DNA of 64,000 nucleotides from Salmonella enterica subsp. arizonae (GTDB lineage Bacteria; Pseudomonadota; Gammaproteobacteria; Enterobacterales; Enterobacteriaceae): NCBI RefSeq assembly GCF_008692845.1, contig NZ_VXJW01000002.1, positions 1 to 64,000 of the forward strand, read 5' to 3'. Shown piece by piece: positions 26,431 to 37,407 of this stretch (position 1 is its first letter; each line of letters starts with the position of its first letter). The notes under the pieces were generated by a model. It saw only the letters and a program-made list of their open reading frames with translations, ran no database searches and was not told where the DNA came from. The position numbers and the translations under genes were made by a program.

Positions 26431-26440
26431 CGAGGTTATT

Positions 26441-27643
26441 TTACGAGAACCAGCCGCCAAACCACTGATGGAATTTCATCAGCACAAAATCCCACATCCG
26501 ACTGAAAAACCCGCCCTCGTCGACGTTTTCCATTACCATTAACGGACGCTGCTCAATGGATTTTCCGTTGAGCTGGAAATCGATGGTGCCGACAACCTGC
26601 CCTTTCTTCAACGGCGCCGTGAGCTGTGGTTCATTCAGCGTAAAGCTGGCCTTCAGGTTTTTAAGCTGCCCACGCGGAATTGTCACAGACCCCGCGTCGC
26701 CCGCCCCTAAATTGACCTCTCGCTGGTCACCAAACCAGACCCGTTGCGTCACAAATGTCGCGTCAGGTTTAATCGGCGTGACCGTTTCGAAGAAGCGGAA
26801 GCCCCAGGTCAGCAGTTTTTCTGACTCATTAAAACGAATACGATCCGTTTTCGCCCCCAGCACGACAGAGATCAGGCGCATATCACCCTGGGTAGCGGAT
26901 GCGACAAGGTTATACCCTGCCCCTGACGTCGTTCCCGTTTTCATACCGTCGACATGCAGATTCGTGCTCCACAACAGACGGTTACGGTTTGGCTGACGAA
27001 TATTATTAAAGGTAAATTCTTTCTCTTTATGAAGGGCGTATTCGTCAGGCACGTCGTGGATCAAGGCCTTGCCGAGCAGCGCCATATCGCGAGCGGTACT
27101 GAACTGCCCTGGCGCATCAAGGCCATGCACCGTCTGGAAAGTTGTATTCGTTAATCCCAGTCGTTTCGCGTAGGCGTTCATCAGGCCGATAAAAGACTCC
27201 TGGCTTCCGGCGACATAGTCGGCAAGCGCAATACAGGCATCGTTACCTGACTGAATGATGATGCCTTTATTAAGATCCGCAACCGATACCTGATCGCCTG
27301 GCTTCAGAAACATCACCGATGAACCCCGTAGCGCCGGATTTCCCGTCGCCCAGGCATCTTTGCCTACCGTCACCATATCGGTCAGCTTGATTTTCCCTGC
27401 CTTCAGCGCCTGGCCCACCACGTAGCTGGTCATAATTTTTGTCAAACTGGCAGGGTCGAGTTTCTCATCGGCATTGCCCTCCGCCAGCACTTTACCACTG
27501 GCGTAATCCATTAAGATCCAGGCTCGCGCGTCAACGTCCGGCGGCGCGATCGTTTGCTCCTCCGCCTTTACAGACGAAGCGAAAAGGAATAAGAGAACCA
27601 AGCCTGCAGTGAGGCTACGAAAGGAAGAAGCGTATTGCATCAT
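26441..27643 (-). CDS. dacC: D-alanyl-D-alanine carboxypeptidase PBP6
   Basis: A 400-residue penicillin-binding protein 6 that trims the terminal D-Ala from peptidoglycan stem peptides in the periplasm. The signal peptide ends ..SSVKA|EEQ at about residue 27. Catalytic motifs are SLTK (Ser66, Lys69), SGN in QSGNDAC and KTGTTSG. The C-terminal amphipathic anchor ends [12 protein letters not shown]. The start at 27643 (MMQYASSF) gives the E. coli length. It is divergent from gstB. Confidence 0.95.
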   Translation of the reverse strand: MMQYASSFRSLTAGLVLLFLFASSVKAEEQTIAPPDVDARAWILMDYASGKVLAEGNADEKLDPASLTKIMTSYVVGQALKAGKIKLTDMVTVGKDAWATGNPALRGSSVMFLKPGDQVSVADLNKGIIIQSGNDACIALADYVAGSQESFIGLMNAYAKRLGLTNTTFQTVHGLDAPGQFSTARDMALLGKALIHDVPDEYALHKEKEFTFNNIRQPNRNRLLWSTNLHVDGMKTGTTSGAGYNLVASATQGDMRLISVVLGAKTDRIRFNESEKLLTWGFRFFETVTPIKPDATFVTQRVWFGDQREVNLGAGDAGSVTIPRGQLKNLKASFTLNEPQLTAPLKKGQVVGTIDFQLNGKSIEQRPLMVMENVDEGGFFSRMWDFVLMKFHQWFGGWFS

Positions 27644-27885
27644 AGTACCACCCGAGTATCCATTCCAAAAACACACGTCATACCACCGTGTAATAAGTGC
27701 GGTGAGTAATAACGCACTCACGACGTTAAAGAAACCGTAACTTGGTAAAGTTTTTAAAGTTTATGCAATAACATCCCGTTACGCTTCCTTCATAACGTTT
27801 TTTTACAGGACGTTGTGTAAATGTTAGTTTTATTTTACTGCGGGCCGATTACTGTCATCAGCCTGATAAAACATAAGGGGTCAAT

Positions 27886-28512
27886 ATGATTACGCTGTGG
27901 GGCCGAAACAACTCGACTAATGTTAAAAAAGTGTTGTGGACGCTTGAGGAGCTGGAACTGCCATACCAGCAAATTCAGGCAGGCGGTAAATTCGGCGTTA
28001 ACCACGATGCCGACTATCTGGCAATGAATCCTAATGGACTGGTGCCGTTGCTTAAAGATGATGAAACCAACCTGTTACTGTGGGAATCCAATGCTATTGT
28101 CCGTTATCTGGCGGCGCAATATGGCCAAAACCGGCTATGGGTTGATAATCCGGCGCGGCGCGCGGAGGGCGAAAAATGGATGGACTGGGCGAATCAAACA
28201 TTAAGCCCGGCGCACCGTGTTATCCTGATGGGGTTAGTCAGAACCCCGCCGGAAAAACGCGATCAGGCGGCAATTGAAGCCGGTATCGAAAAGTGTGATA
28301 GCCTGTTCGCGCTTCTTGATGATGCTCTGGCCCGCCAGCCGTGGTTCTCCGGGGATAACTTTGGCACCGGCGATATCGCCATTGCGCCTTTCGTCTATAA
28401 CCTGTTGAACGTGGGTCTGAAGTGGACGCCACGCCCGAATCTGGAGCGCTGGTATCAACAGCTCACCGAGCGCCCTGCTTTTCGTAAAGTGGTGATGATC
28501 CCGGTTACCTAA
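27886..28512 (+). CDS. gstB: Glutathione S-transferase GstB (YliJ)
   Basis: A 208-residue glutathione transferase. In E. coli GstB conjugates bromoacetate and other small electrophiles. The N-terminal thioredoxin-like domain holds the GSH site ([30 protein letters not shown]), and an all-helical C-terminal domain follows. The ATG at 27886 has AAGGGGTCAAT upstream. Its stop overlaps the end of the convergent yliI by four bases. Confidence 0.93.
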   Translation: MITLWGRNNSTNVKKVLWTLEELELPYQQIQAGGKFGVNHDADYLAMNPNGLVPLLKDDETNLLLWESNAIVRYLAAQYGQNRLWVDNPARRAEGEKWMDWANQTLSPAHRVILMGLVRTPPEKRDQAAIEAGIEKCDSLFALLDDALARQPWFSGDNFGTGDIAIAPFVYNLLNVGLKWTPRPNLERWYQQLTERPAFRKVVMIPVT

Positions 28513-29649
28513 CGCGTGGCTGCGGTATCGGGTGAAGGACTTACCTTGAGTAACTGCCCGTCGGACTCATCGGTTAACACATATAAGTAGCCGTCAGGTC
28601 CGACACGTACATCACGGATACGCTGCTTTCTGTCACCCAGAATACGGCCTTCTTCCGTCACCGTATTTCCATCGACGCGCATCACAATAACCTCTTTATC
28701 TTTTAGCGCGCCGATAAACAGTTTGTGCCGCCACGGCGCAAAAACGTCGCTGGCATAAAAAGCCATTCCGCTGATCGCCGGAGAATCCTTCCAGTAGTAA
28801 ACCGGTTGCTCCGTCCCCTCGACAATTTCGCCTTTGGCTTCCGGCACTTTCAGACCGCTATAGTTGATGCCCCATGTGGCCAGCGGCCAGCCATAATTTT
28901 TGCCTTTTTCCGGGATGTTAATTTCGTCGCCGCCGCGCGGGCCGTGTTCATGCAGCCATAGCGCGCCGCTCCAGGGATTGATGGCCAGTCCCTGCGGATT
29001 ACGAATACCGTAAGACCAGATTTCCGGACGCGCGCCCGCCTGATGTACAAACGGATTATCCGGCGGGATTTCGCCCTGCCCGGTCAGGCGCACCAGCTTA
29101 CCCTGTAATTTATCCAAATCCTGTGCGGTAGCGCGCTGGTTATTTTCACCCAGGGCAATAAAAAGAGCCCCTTTCGCATCGAATACCATACGTCCGCCAA
29201 AATGGTTGCCGGTAGACAGCTTAGGCATCTGGCGAAACACGGTACGAAAATGTTCCAGGCGCTGGAGATCGTCGCTCAGCCGCCCAAAGCCGACTGCCGT
29301 ACTGGCCCGCCCTTCACTGTCAGCTTCAGCATAGCTAAGCCAGACGCGGCGAGACTGAGCAAAATCAGGCGCCAGCACGACGTCCAGCAAGCCTCCCTGC
29401 CCGTTTGCCCACACTTTCGGTACGCCAGCCAGCGGATCGGAAAGTCCCCGCCCCGCCTGCCAGTGACGCAGTTGCCCCCCTTTCAGGGTAATGAGCATCC
29501 CACGGTTATCCGGCAAAAAAGCCAGCGACCACGGGTGATCGAGCCGGGTTTGCAGCACCTCGACGTTCACCGGCGCAAGGTTAGCGTTCGCCCACGAAGA
29601 GAAAAGAGAAAAGAGAAAATGAAACTACGGCGAGAAGTATTCGACGCAT
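28509..29649 (-). pseudogene. yliI: YliI, PQQ-dependent aldose dehydrogenase, frameshifted in the signal peptide
   Basis: A soluble aldose sugar dehydrogenase of the beta-propeller GDH-B/PQQ family; E. coli YliI has 371 residues. The true start, ATG at 29649, has a perfect AAGGAGG four bases upstream. Read from there, the frame is MRRILLAVVSFSLFSFLFVG and stops after residue 22. The catalytic domain continues in another frame from about 29570 (VNVEVLQTRLDHPWSL) to the end. The shift is caused by three copies of a 7-bp unit at 29599-29619. With two copies the reading becomes MRRILLAVVSFSLFSSWANA joined to NLAPVNVEV, a normal signal peptide. The gene is thus off in this sequence, perhaps reversibly. 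The rest of the domain, including SYGIRNPQGLAINPW and NEHGPRGGDE-like HEHGPRGGDEI, is intact. Confidence 0.88.
29599..29619. repeat. 7-bp tandem repeat (GAGAAAA x3) in the yliI signal-peptide region
   Basis: Three perfect head-to-tail copies of GAGAAAA (TTTTCTC in the coding sense), starting 31 bases inside the yliI coding region. Since 7 is not a multiple of 3, each gain or loss of a copy changes the frame. Two copies give an open frame from the ATG; the three seen here do not. Confidence 0.95.
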
Positions 29650-29739
29650 ACCGCCTCCTTCAGGGCTTTGCGTTAAAGCGTAGTAATCATCTGAGGAGGT
29701 TGGTTTATTTTTACAAAACATTAAGCGGCGCGGTCCGGT

Positions 29740-29762
29740 AAAAAGGGGGAGTCGCCTCCCCC
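29740..29762 (-). terminator. Terminator of bssR
   Basis: The arms GGGGGAG (29745-29751) and CTCCCCC (29756-29762) with a 4-base loop are followed on the minus strand by TTTT. It lies immediately after the bssR stop. Confidence 0.8.
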
Positions 29763-29766
29763 TTGT

Positions 29767-30150
29767 TCAGACCTGTATAAGCGGTGAATGTGCTTTCAGA
29801 CTCTGAATACTCAGCGTCAAAGTTGTCAGACAGTTTTCAAGTTTATCTGCGTTAACGGCGATAAATGTCGGACAATCATGGTGTCCGCTCATTAAACAAA
29901 CGGCGGCTGCTGCAAGCGCGCCTTCGGCACGGCGCAGCGCATTCCACTCCTCCTGATCGAGATGCAGTCCCTGCCGTAAAACTTGATCGTGGAGCTCGCG
30001 ATTCAGTTCAAAAAAATTGTCACGCAGAATGTCACTTTCGCTGACTGACATATACCCCTTCGCTTTTCGCAATTGCAGATAAGCGGCAAGATCGATACGC
30101 GCGTTTATCAGCTTGTTGAGAAGATCGGTTCTCAGTCTGTCAACGACCAT
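29767..30150 (-). CDS. bssR: Biofilm regulator BssR (YliH)
   Basis: A 127-residue small regulatory protein that represses biofilm formation in E. coli through effects on signal molecule uptake and indole. The sequence matches the E. coli family throughout (e.g. RTDLLNKLINARIDLAAYLQ). No DNA-binding motif is obvious. It is a single-gene unit ending at a good terminator. Confidence 0.9.
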   Translation of the reverse strand: MVVDRLRTDLLNKLINARIDLAAYLQLRKAKGYMSVSESDILRDNFFELNRELHDQVLRQGLHLDQEEWNALRRAEGALAAAAVCLMSGHHDCPTFIAVNADKLENCLTTLTLSIQSLKAHSPLIQV

Positions 30151-30380
30151 ACCTTTTTCCTCCTCTTTTCAACCAAGGCTCAACATAATAGTATGGTCGT
30201 TTTTTAGACAAATGGGTTGTCAGAGATCAAGAATTTTCTTAGCATTAACCTTTTTCACCTTTCGCTGGTAGCAACAAAGGTTGATGCCGCCGCTCCCGAT
30301 GAGATTACGATACAATTTTTGTCCGGATATCTGTAGAATCCCTGCCCTGACCATTCCAATAAATGAACACTTTTTAAGCT

Positions 30381-31706
30381 ATGAGTAATGTAACCCACCA
30401 GCCAAAGATCGGCTTCGTTTCCTTGGGCTGTCCGAAAAACCTCGTTGATTCGGAAAGAATCCTGACTGAACTGCACACCGAAGGTTATGATGTTGTGCCA
30501 CGCTATGACGATGCGGATATGGTTATCGTCAATACTTGTGGCTTTATTGACAGCGCGGTACAAGAGTCACTGGAAGCTATCGGCGAAGCGCTGAACGAAA
30601 ACGGTAAGGTCATCGTTACCGGTTGCCTGGGCGCAAAAGAAGATCAGATCCGCGAAGTGCATCCGAAAGTCCTGGAAATCACCGGTCCGCATAGCTATGA
30701 ACAAGTTCTGCAGCACGTACATCATTACGTACCGAAACCGAAGCATAATCCATTTTTAAGCCTCGTACCGGAACAGGGTGTAAAACTGACGCCGCGCCAT
30801 TATGCATATCTGAAAATTTCCGAAGGCTGTAATCACCGCTGCACGTTCTGTATCATTCCGTCGATGCGCGGGGATCTGGTCAGCCGTCCGATTGGCGACG
30901 TATTAAGCGAAGCGAAACGTCTGGTTGACGCCGGGGTCAAAGAGATTCTGGTGATTTCGCAAGATACCTCCGCCTACGGCGTAGATGTGAAGCACCGCAC
31001 CGGATTCCACAACGGCGAACCGGTGAAAACCAGTATGGCGAGCCTGTGCGAACAGTTGTCAAAACTGGGCGTCTGGACGCGTCTGCACTACGTCTATCCC
31101 TATCCGCACGTCGATGATGTGATTCCGCTGATGGCGGAAGGCAAAATCCTGCCCTACCTGGATATCCCGCTACAACATGCCAGCCCGAGGATCCTTAAGC
31201 TGATGAAACGTCCAGGCTCCGTTGACCGCCAGCTAGCGCGCATTAAACAGTGGCGCGACATCTGCCCTGAACTGACCCTACGCTCCACCTTTATTGTCGG
31301 TTTTCCCGGCGAAACGGAAGAAGACTTCCAGATGCTGCTCGACTTCCTGAAAGAGGCGCGCCTCGATCGCGTAGGCTGCTTCAAGTACAGCCCGGTGGAA
31401 GGCGCAGGCGCGAACGAACTGCCGGATCAGGTGCCGGAAGAGGTGAAAGAAGAACGCTGGAATCGTTTTATGCAGCTACAACAGCAGATCTCCGCTGAGC
31501 GTTTACAGGAAAAAGTGGGCCGCGAAATTCTGGTGATCGTCGATGAGGTTGACGAAGAGGGCGCCATTGGACGCAGCATGGCGGATGCGCCGGAAATTGA
31601 CGGCGCGGTCTATCTGAACGGCGAAACCAACGTCAAGCCGGGCGACATAGTGCGCGTGAAAGTGGAAAATGCCGACGAATATGATTTGTGGGGCAGTCGG
31701 GTTTAA
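30381..31706 (+). CDS. rimO: Ribosomal protein S12 methylthiotransferase RimO
   Basis: A 441-residue radical SAM enzyme that beta-methylthiolates Asp88 of ribosomal protein S12. The N-terminal UPF0004 domain has Cys17 in [12 protein letters not shown] and the NTCGFID and TGCLGAKE cysteines for an auxiliary cluster. The radical SAM motif is CNHRCTFC (Cys150, Cys154, Cys157), and a C-terminal TRAM domain ends the protein. Length matches E. coli. The start has TTTTTAAGCT upstream and no strong ribosome-binding site. It converges with gsiD across a REP element. Confidence 0.95.
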   Translation: MSNVTHQPKIGFVSLGCPKNLVDSERILTELHTEGYDVVPRYDDADMVIVNTCGFIDSAVQESLEAIGEALNENGKVIVTGCLGAKEDQIREVHPKVLEITGPHSYEQVLQHVHHYVPKPKHNPFLSLVPEQGVKLTPRHYAYLKISEGCNHRCTFCIIPSMRGDLVSRPIGDVLSEAKRLVDAGVKEILVISQDTSAYGVDVKHRTGFHNGEPVKTSMASLCEQLSKLGVWTRLHYVYPYPHVDDVIPLMAEGKILPYLDIPLQHASPRILKLMKRPGSVDRQLARIKQWRDICPELTLRSTFIVGFPGETEEDFQMLLDFLKEARLDRVGCFKYSPVEGAGANELPDQVPEEVKEERWNRFMQLQQQISAERLQEKVGREILVIVDEVDEEGAIGRSMADAPEIDGAVYLNGETNVKPGDIVRVKVENADEYDLWGSRV

Positions 31707-31727
31707 TGCTCCCTTCCCATCGTGAGA

Positions 31728-31795
31728 GCCGGATGGCGACATAAATGCTTTATCCGGCTTACGCCACAGCCTGCTACAGGCCCGGCAGACGTCAA
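31728..31795. repeat. REP/BIME element between rimO and gsiD
   Basis: GCCGGATGGCGAC and TATCCGGCTTACGCC form a REP hairpin (arms 31728-31734 and 31752-31758), followed by a second degenerate CCCGGCAGACGTCAACGCC unit. E. coli has yliE and yliF between gsiD and rimO; here only this 114-bp gap is present. Confidence 0.7.
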
Positions 31796-31820
31796 CGCCA
31801 CCGGACAGTACCGTAGAAGC

Positions 31821-32732
31821 TTACCCCTTAATCTTCGGGTCCAGCGCATCGCGCAGCCCGTCGCCTAACAGGTTAAACGCCAGCACTGTCAGGAAAATCG
31901 CCACCGCCGGGAAGAGCGCTACGTGCGGCGCGATGACCATATCCGCCCGCGCCTCATTAAGCATCGCTCCCCACTCCGGCGTTGGCGGCTGCGCGCCTAA
32001 TCCGAGAAACGACAGACTCGCTGCGGAAATAATCGACGTACCGATTCGCATCGTAAAAAAAACCACAATTGACGAGACCGTTCCCGGCAAGATATGGCTA
32101 AACAAAATCGTCGCGTCGCGGGCGCCGATACTGCGGGCGGATTCAATAAACGTCTGCTGTTTTAAGACCAGGGTATTTCCGCGCACCAGACGAGCAAACG
32201 CCGGAATAGAAAAAATCGCCACTGCAACTATCACATTAGCGATACCACTACCAAGCACCGCCACGACGGCAATCGCCAACAAAATGCCGGGGAAAGCGAA
32301 CAGCACATCGCAAATGCGCATAATGAAACGATCCCACCAGCCTTCATAATATCCCGCCAGCAATCCCAGTACCGTACCCATTATTGCGCCGATAAGTACC
32401 GCGAGCACGCCAGCCGCCAGTGAGATCTGCGTCCCAACAAGAACCCGGCTAAAGATGTCTCTTCCCAGCGAATCGACGCCAAACCAGTGCTGCAAAGAGG
32501 GACCATTGTTCAGGCTATCGTAGTCAAAATAGTTTTCCGCATCGTAGGGCGTCAGCCAACGGGCGAAAATCGCCACCAGAATTAACGCCAGTACAAATCC
32601 CCCGGCGACCAAAGCGACATGCTGATGGTGAAAACGACGCCAGAACTCCCGCCACGGCGTGCGTATCTGTTCGGGTTTTACCACAGGCATAGCATTTAAA
32701 ATCGCCTGACGGCGCCAGTTAAATATTCGCAT
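31821..32732 (-). CDS. gsiD: Glutathione ABC transporter permease GsiD
   Basis: A 303-residue inner-membrane permease of the glutathione importer GsiABCD, dipeptide/oligopeptide (OppC) type. An N-terminal cytosolic segment precedes the first helix [18 protein letters not shown]. The EAA loop is [20 protein letters not shown] and the family's C-terminal [12 protein letters not shown] follows. It starts 2 bp after gsiC on the same strand, so the genes are translationally linked. It is last in the operon. Confidence 0.94.
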   Translation of the reverse strand: MRIFNWRRQAILNAMPVVKPEQIRTPWREFWRRFHHQHVALVAGGFVLALILVAIFARWLTPYDAENYFDYDSLNNGPSLQHWFGVDSLGRDIFSRVLVGTQISLAAGVLAVLIGAIMGTVLGLLAGYYEGWWDRFIMRICDVLFAFPGILLAIAVVAVLGSGIANVIVAVAIFSIPAFARLVRGNTLVLKQQTFIESARSIGARDATILFSHILPGTVSSIVVFFTMRIGTSIISAASLSFLGLGAQPPTPEWGAMLNEARADMVIAPHVALFPAVAIFLTVLAFNLLGDGLRDALDPKIKG

Positions 32733-32734
32733 CC

Positions 32735-33655
32735 TTACTTGTACCTGATAGCCGGATTAATGGCGGCATAGAGAACATCCACCACTAAGTTGATAAGAAT
32801 AAACTCCAGAGAAAACAACAGTACTTCTGCCTGAATCACGGGGTAGTCACGCATTTCGACGGAGTCCACCAGTAATCGCCCAAGCCCCGGCCAGTTAAAC
32901 ACTTTTTCGACGATAATCGATCCGCCAAGCAAAAAACCAAATTGTAGCCCCATCATGGTGACGACCGGGATCATCGCATTACGCAGGCCATGTTTTAACA
33001 CCACCCACGTTTCACTGACGCCTTTCGCCCGCGCGGTCCTCATATAGTCTTCGCTCAGGACATCGACAAACGAGGAGCGCGTAAAACGCGCCATGACTGA
33101 TGCCACCGCAGCGCCTAGCGTCAGGGAGGGTAAAATATAATGTTGCCAGCTATCCGCCCCTACGGTCGGTAGCCAGCCCAGTTCCACGGAGAAAATCTGC
33201 ATTAACAGCATTCCCAGCGCAAAAGCCGGAAAAGAAATACCGGTCACGGCAAGCGTCATGCCTACTCTGTCAGGCCAGCGATTGCGCCATACGGCGGCGG
33301 CGATACCTGCCGCCATACCAAACAGAACCGCCCATATCATACTGGTTATTGTCAGCCACAGAGTCGGCAAAAAGCGGCTGGCGATCTCCTCAGAAACCGG
33401 GCGACGGGAAACCATTGACGTACCGAAATCGCCTTGTAAAACATGGGTGATGTAATGCCAAAACTGGACATGAAGCGGCTGATCAAGCCCCAATTGCTGA
33501 CGAACCAGCGCGATCACCTGCGCGTCGGCTTCCGGTCCGGCTATCAGCCGCGCCGGGTCGCCGGGCAACAAATGAACAAATAAAAACACCAGCACTGCCA
33601 CAATCAACAGCGTAGGAATTAATCCCAGCAGGCGCTTGAGAACATAGTTAAGCAT
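32735..33655 (-). CDS. gsiC: Glutathione ABC transporter permease GsiC
   Basis: A 306-residue OppB-type permease, partner of GsiD. Hallmarks are the N-terminal helix [23 protein letters not shown] and the EAA loop [20 protein letters not shown]. The ATG at 33655 is chosen over an adjacent in-frame GTG because it matches E. coli and sits at better distance from AAAGG. It lies 60 bp after gsiB. Confidence 0.94.
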   Translation of the reverse strand: MLNYVLKRLLGLIPTLLIVAVLVFLFVHLLPGDPARLIAGPEADAQVIALVRQQLGLDQPLHVQFWHYITHVLQGDFGTSMVSRRPVSEEIASRFLPTLWLTITSMIWAVLFGMAAGIAAAVWRNRWPDRVGMTLAVTGISFPAFALGMLLMQIFSVELGWLPTVGADSWQHYILPSLTLGAAVASVMARFTRSSFVDVLSEDYMRTARAKGVSETWVVLKHGLRNAMIPVVTMMGLQFGFLLGGSIIVEKVFNWPGLGRLLVDSVEMRDYPVIQAEVLLFSLEFILINLVVDVLYAAINPAIRYK

Positions 33656-33715
33656 CACACAAACCTTTTACCGGATGGCGGACAACGCACGCGCCATCCA
33701 GCCCCATCGCATTAC

Positions 33716-35254
33716 TTACTTCAAATCCGCATCGTCAAAACTGAAACCGGTATCCGGCATAATCCAGAAACCGGTCAAATTTTTACTGTGCGCAGAAACC
33801 AGTTTCTCCACCACTAACGGTATCCAGGGCGACTCTTTCCAGATAATATCCTGCGCCTCTTTGTACAATCGTGTTTTCTCCTGCGGATCGTTAGTCTTTA
33901 AGGCTGCCGCCAAATCGCTGTCGACCTGCTTGTTGCTGTAAAAAGCGGTATTAAACTGCGTCGGCGGCCAGTTTTGTGATGCGAAGAGCGGCGATAACGC
34001 CCAGTCAGCTTCGCCCGTCGACGCCGACCAGCCGGTATAGAACATTCGCACGCCACTCTCTTTTTGCCCTTTGCCCTCAACCTCCGCAGCGCGCTGGCCA
34101 GCGTCCATCGCGGTTATTCGGGCTTTAATGCCAATCTGCGCCAGTTGCTGCTGAGTAAACTGCAACACTTTTTGCGCGGTGCTATGGTTATGCGATGACC
34201 ACAGCGTGGTACTGAAACCGTCTGGATATCCCGCCTCTTTCAACAGTTCGCGCGCTTTAGCCGGATCATAGGGCCACGGCTGATAGCTTTGCGCATAGGC
34301 TATTGACGGCGGCACCACGCCCGTCGCCGGCGTGGCGTATCCGGCAAACGCCACTTTAACCAGCGCCTGACGATTGATAGCGTAATTCAACGCCTCACGC
34401 ACCTTAGGATTATCAAACGGCTTCTGCGTCACATTCATACTGATATAACGCTGCATAATGGACGGGCTGGCGACCAGTTCGAGGTTTTTATTTTTCGCCA
34501 GTACTGCGGCCTGCTCATAAGGAATAGGAAAAGCAAATTGCGCTTCGCCGGTTTGCAGCATCGCCGCGCGGGTATTGTTGTCAGTGACCGGACGCCAGGT
34601 AATAGAATCCAGCTTGGGTAAGCCCTGCTGCCAGTAACCGACGAACTTTTTCACTTTTACAAAGTCGGTTTGATTCCAGGTTTCAAGCTGGTATGGGCCA
34701 GTACCGACCGGATGAAAACCAATATCCTTGCCATATTTTTCCAGCGCTTTCGGCGAGATCATCGCCGTCGCCGGGTGCGCCAGAATATTAATGAAGGCGG
34801 AGAACGGCTGTTTCAGGGTAATTTTTACCGTTGCCGGATCGACGACCTCCGTTTTTGCGATATTTTTATACAGGTTATAACGCTTGAGGTGGTTATCCGG
34901 ATTGCTGGCGCGATCGAGATTCGCTTTCACCGCCGCCGCATTAAAATCCGCGCCGTCCTGAAATTTCACCCCCTGTCGTAGCGTAATGGTATAGGTCAGG
35001 CCGTCATCAGAAACGGTATAGCCTTCCGCCAGTACGTTTTTTACCTTCATGTCTTTATCCAGGCCAAACAGTCCTTGATAAAATGACTTCGCCACCGCCT
35101 GCGAGAGTGTATCGTTGGCATCATACGGATCGAGCGTGGTGAAATTAGACCCTACCGCCACCACCACATCTTTGGCCGCCAGGGCCGGAAAAGCCGCAAT
35201 GGATGAGGCCAGTCCCAGCGCCGCCAGCCATTTATGCGTAATAAATTGCGTCAT
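33716..35254 (-). CDS. gsiB: Glutathione-binding periplasmic protein GsiB
   Basis: A 512-residue periplasmic SBP type 5 protein that captures glutathione for GsiCDA. The signal peptide of about 26 residues ends ..FPALA|AKD. Family signatures include [37 protein letters not shown] and [17 protein letters not shown]. It is in frame throughout and matches the E. coli length. It is located 32 bp after gsiA. Confidence 0.94.
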   Translation of the reverse strand: MTQFITHKWLAALGLASSIAAFPALAAKDVVVAVGSNFTTLDPYDANDTLSQAVAKSFYQGLFGLDKDMKVKNVLAEGYTVSDDGLTYTITLRQGVKFQDGADFNAAAVKANLDRASNPDNHLKRYNLYKNIAKTEVVDPATVKITLKQPFSAFINILAHPATAMISPKALEKYGKDIGFHPVGTGPYQLETWNQTDFVKVKKFVGYWQQGLPKLDSITWRPVTDNNTRAAMLQTGEAQFAFPIPYEQAAVLAKNKNLELVASPSIMQRYISMNVTQKPFDNPKVREALNYAINRQALVKVAFAGYATPATGVVPPSIAYAQSYQPWPYDPAKARELLKEAGYPDGFSTTLWSSHNHSTAQKVLQFTQQQLAQIGIKARITAMDAGQRAAEVEGKGQKESGVRMFYTGWSASTGEADWALSPLFASQNWPPTQFNTAFYSNKQVDSDLAAALKTNDPQEKTRLYKEAQDIIWKESPWIPLVVEKLVSAHSKNLTGFWIMPDTGFSFDDADLK

Positions 35255-35286
35255 GTTGTTCTCCTGAAACCCTGCCTGTCTGAATG

Positions 35287-37158
35287 TTATAAGCGGGAGA
35301 GCGCATTATCCTGCAGCGGCCGCGCAACATAATGTCCCGGCCCGACAAACTGTAATGAAACAGCGGGCGTCTCTTCGCCACGTTTATGAATATTGCTGGG
35401 TATATCATCTGATAGCAGAACGCGCCGCGGCCGGTGTCTGGAGGGATCGGCAACCGGCACCGCCGCCATCAATTTACGCGTATAAGGATGCTGCGGATTT
35501 TCAAAAACGGCGCGCCGCGGCCCCATCTCAACAATTTGACCAAGATACATCACCGCCACGCGATGGCTAATTCGCTCCACGACCGCCATATCATGCGAAA
35601 TAAACAGGTAGGCGATCCCCATTTCCCGTTGTAAATCGAGCAGTAAATTAATGATCTGTCCGCGAACGGAAACATCCAGCGCGGAGACCGCCTCATCAGC
35701 AATAATCACTTTAGGATTCAATGCCAGCGCGCGAGCAATGCAGATGCGCTGACGTTGACCGCCGGAAAACTCATGCGGATAACGCCAGGCATGTTCAGGA
35801 CGTAATCCGACACGTTCAAGCAACCAGGCCACGCGCTTTGCCGCAGCGTCCCCCTGCCCCAGGCCATGAATCCGTAAAGGTTCCATAATGGAATACCCCA
35901 CGGTCTGGCGCGGGTCGAGCGAGGCGTAAGGATCCTGGAAAATACACTGAATATCGCGGCGCAACGGCTGGAGCTTACCCGCAGACAGCGTGTCAATGCG
36001 CTGTCCGTTAAAGATAATCTCCCCCTGCCGGGATTCAACCAACCGCAGCAACGCGCGTCCGGTCGTCGATTTTCCGCTACCGGACTCGCCCACCAGCGAT
36101 AGCGTTTCGCCGGGCCAGAGATCGAAACTGATATTCTCAACGGCATGAACTTCACGCGTAACGCGGTTAAAGAGACCGCTACGCAGCGGGAATCGCGTCA
36201 CCAGCCCCCGAACCTGGAGAATAGGCTCGCCTTCCACCACCGTGTCTTGCTCAATCTGCGATTCATAAGGGGCCGGTTCGTCAGCGGAAATCAACGGGAA
36301 ACGGCGTGGCAGCGAGTGGCCGCGCATCGCGCCAAGCTGAGGGACGGCGGCCAGTAACGTTTGGGTATAAGGATGCGTCGGCGCATGGAAAATCTGCTCT
36401 ACGCTGCCGGTTTCCACGGCCTCGCCCTGATACATCACCAGTACGCGATCGGCAATATCCGCCACGACGCCCATGTCGTGGGTGATAAAAATCACGCCCA
36501 TCGACATCTCTTGCTGCAACACTTTGATAAGTTGCAAAATTTGCGCCTGTATGGTGACATCCAGCGCCGTAGTGGGCTCATCGGCGATCAATACCGCCGG
36601 ACGGCAAGATAGCGCCATCGCAATCATGACCCGCTGGCGCATACCGCCGGAAAGCTGATGCGGATAACGCGATAAAATCGCCTGCGACTCCGGGATCCGT
36701 ACCTGATCGAGCATACGTTTCGCTTCCGCCAGTGCCTCTTCGTGGCTGGCGCCCTGATGCAAGCGGATAGATTCGGCAATCTGCTCGCCAACGGTAAATA
36801 CCGGGTTAAGCGAGGTCATCGGCTCCTGGAAAATCATGGCGATATCCGCGCCGCGCACCCGCCGCATCTGCGCGTCACTCTGTTCAGACAGTTCAATCAC
36901 CTGACGGTTACGCCGACGCAACAGCATTTCGCCGCAGCGCACATTCGCGTCGGACTGTTCAATCAGCCGCATTAACGCCAGCGCCGTCACTGATTTTCCC
37001 GATCCCGACTCGCCGACAATCGCCAGAGTCTCGCCACGCTTCAGACGTAATGACAAATTACGCACGGCGTCTACCTGTTGCCCTTCGTGGTGAAACGCGA
37101 TATTCAAGCCCCTGACGGACAGAACATCGCGGCTATCCAGTTCATCGCTGTGCGGCAC
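35287..37158 (-). CDS. gsiA: Glutathione ABC transporter ATP-binding protein GsiA
   Basis: A 623-residue fusion of two ABC ATPase domains that energises glutathione import. Walker A GESGSGKS appears twice, near residues 49-56 and 356-363. Each half has its own signature: LSGGMRQR and FSGGQRQR. The start is GTG at 37158, preceded by AAGGAG six bases upstream; the next codons PHSDEL match E. coli. In E. coli iaaA precedes and overlaps gsiA. Here iaaA is deleted except for its last codons, making gsiA the first intact gene of the operon. Confidence 0.94.
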   Translation of the reverse strand: MPHSDELDSRDVLSVRGLNIAFHHEGQQVDAVRNLSLRLKRGETLAIVGESGSGKSVTALALMRLIEQSDANVRCGEMLLRRRNRQVIELSEQSDAQMRRVRGADIAMIFQEPMTSLNPVFTVGEQIAESIRLHQGASHEEALAEAKRMLDQVRIPESQAILSRYPHQLSGGMRQRVMIAMALSCRPAVLIADEPTTALDVTIQAQILQLIKVLQQEMSMGVIFITHDMGVVADIADRVLVMYQGEAVETGSVEQIFHAPTHPYTQTLLAAVPQLGAMRGHSLPRRFPLISADEPAPYESQIEQDTVVEGEPILQVRGLVTRFPLRSGLFNRVTREVHAVENISFDLWPGETLSLVGESGSGKSTTGRALLRLVESRQGEIIFNGQRIDTLSAGKLQPLRRDIQCIFQDPYASLDPRQTVGYSIMEPLRIHGLGQGDAAAKRVAWLLERVGLRPEHAWRYPHEFSGGQRQRICIARALALNPKVIIADEAVSALDVSVRGQIINLLLDLQREMGIAYLFISHDMAVVERISHRVAVMYLGQIVEMGPRRAVFENPQHPYTRKLMAAVPVADPSRHRPRRVLLSDDIPSNIHKRGEETPAVSLQFVGPGHYVARPLQDNALSRL

Positions 37159-37168
37159 CTGCGGCTCC

Positions 37169-37204
37169 TTATTCCCGGTAAATTCCTGTGCCAGGCGTAT
37201 CCCT
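37169..37204 (-). pseudogene. iaaA: 3' remnant of iaaA (isoaspartyl peptidase)
   Basis: Directly upstream of gsiA on the same strand, the codons [10 protein letters not shown] followed by TAA match the C-terminus of IaaA (GDTPTTGIYREK in E. coli, from memory). The following 34 bases through the gsiA start align without gaps to the E. coli iaaA-gsiA junction, so this is true 3' iaaA sequence. Further upstream the frame (NREQRLNR) no longer resembles IaaA, placing a deletion breakpoint near 37204. About 300 codons are gone, including the catalytic Thr at which the precursor is cleaved. The remaining 203 bp to moeA are non-coding. Confidence 0.75.
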
Positions 37205-37407
37205 ATTCAGGCGCTGTTCACGGTGGCACACAACTTTTACTATAACTATCAGAATTGTTGTGAGTTATTCATTCGATTTTTGAATATAGAAAGATGCGTA
37301 AGGTATGTAAAGGCGCAGGGCCGTCTCTAAGACCGAGGTAGCATACTGCCCGCCGCTGTTTTCTGACATAATAGGCGGATTCAATTTTGCCTCGCAGGAG
37401 TGTGTTC

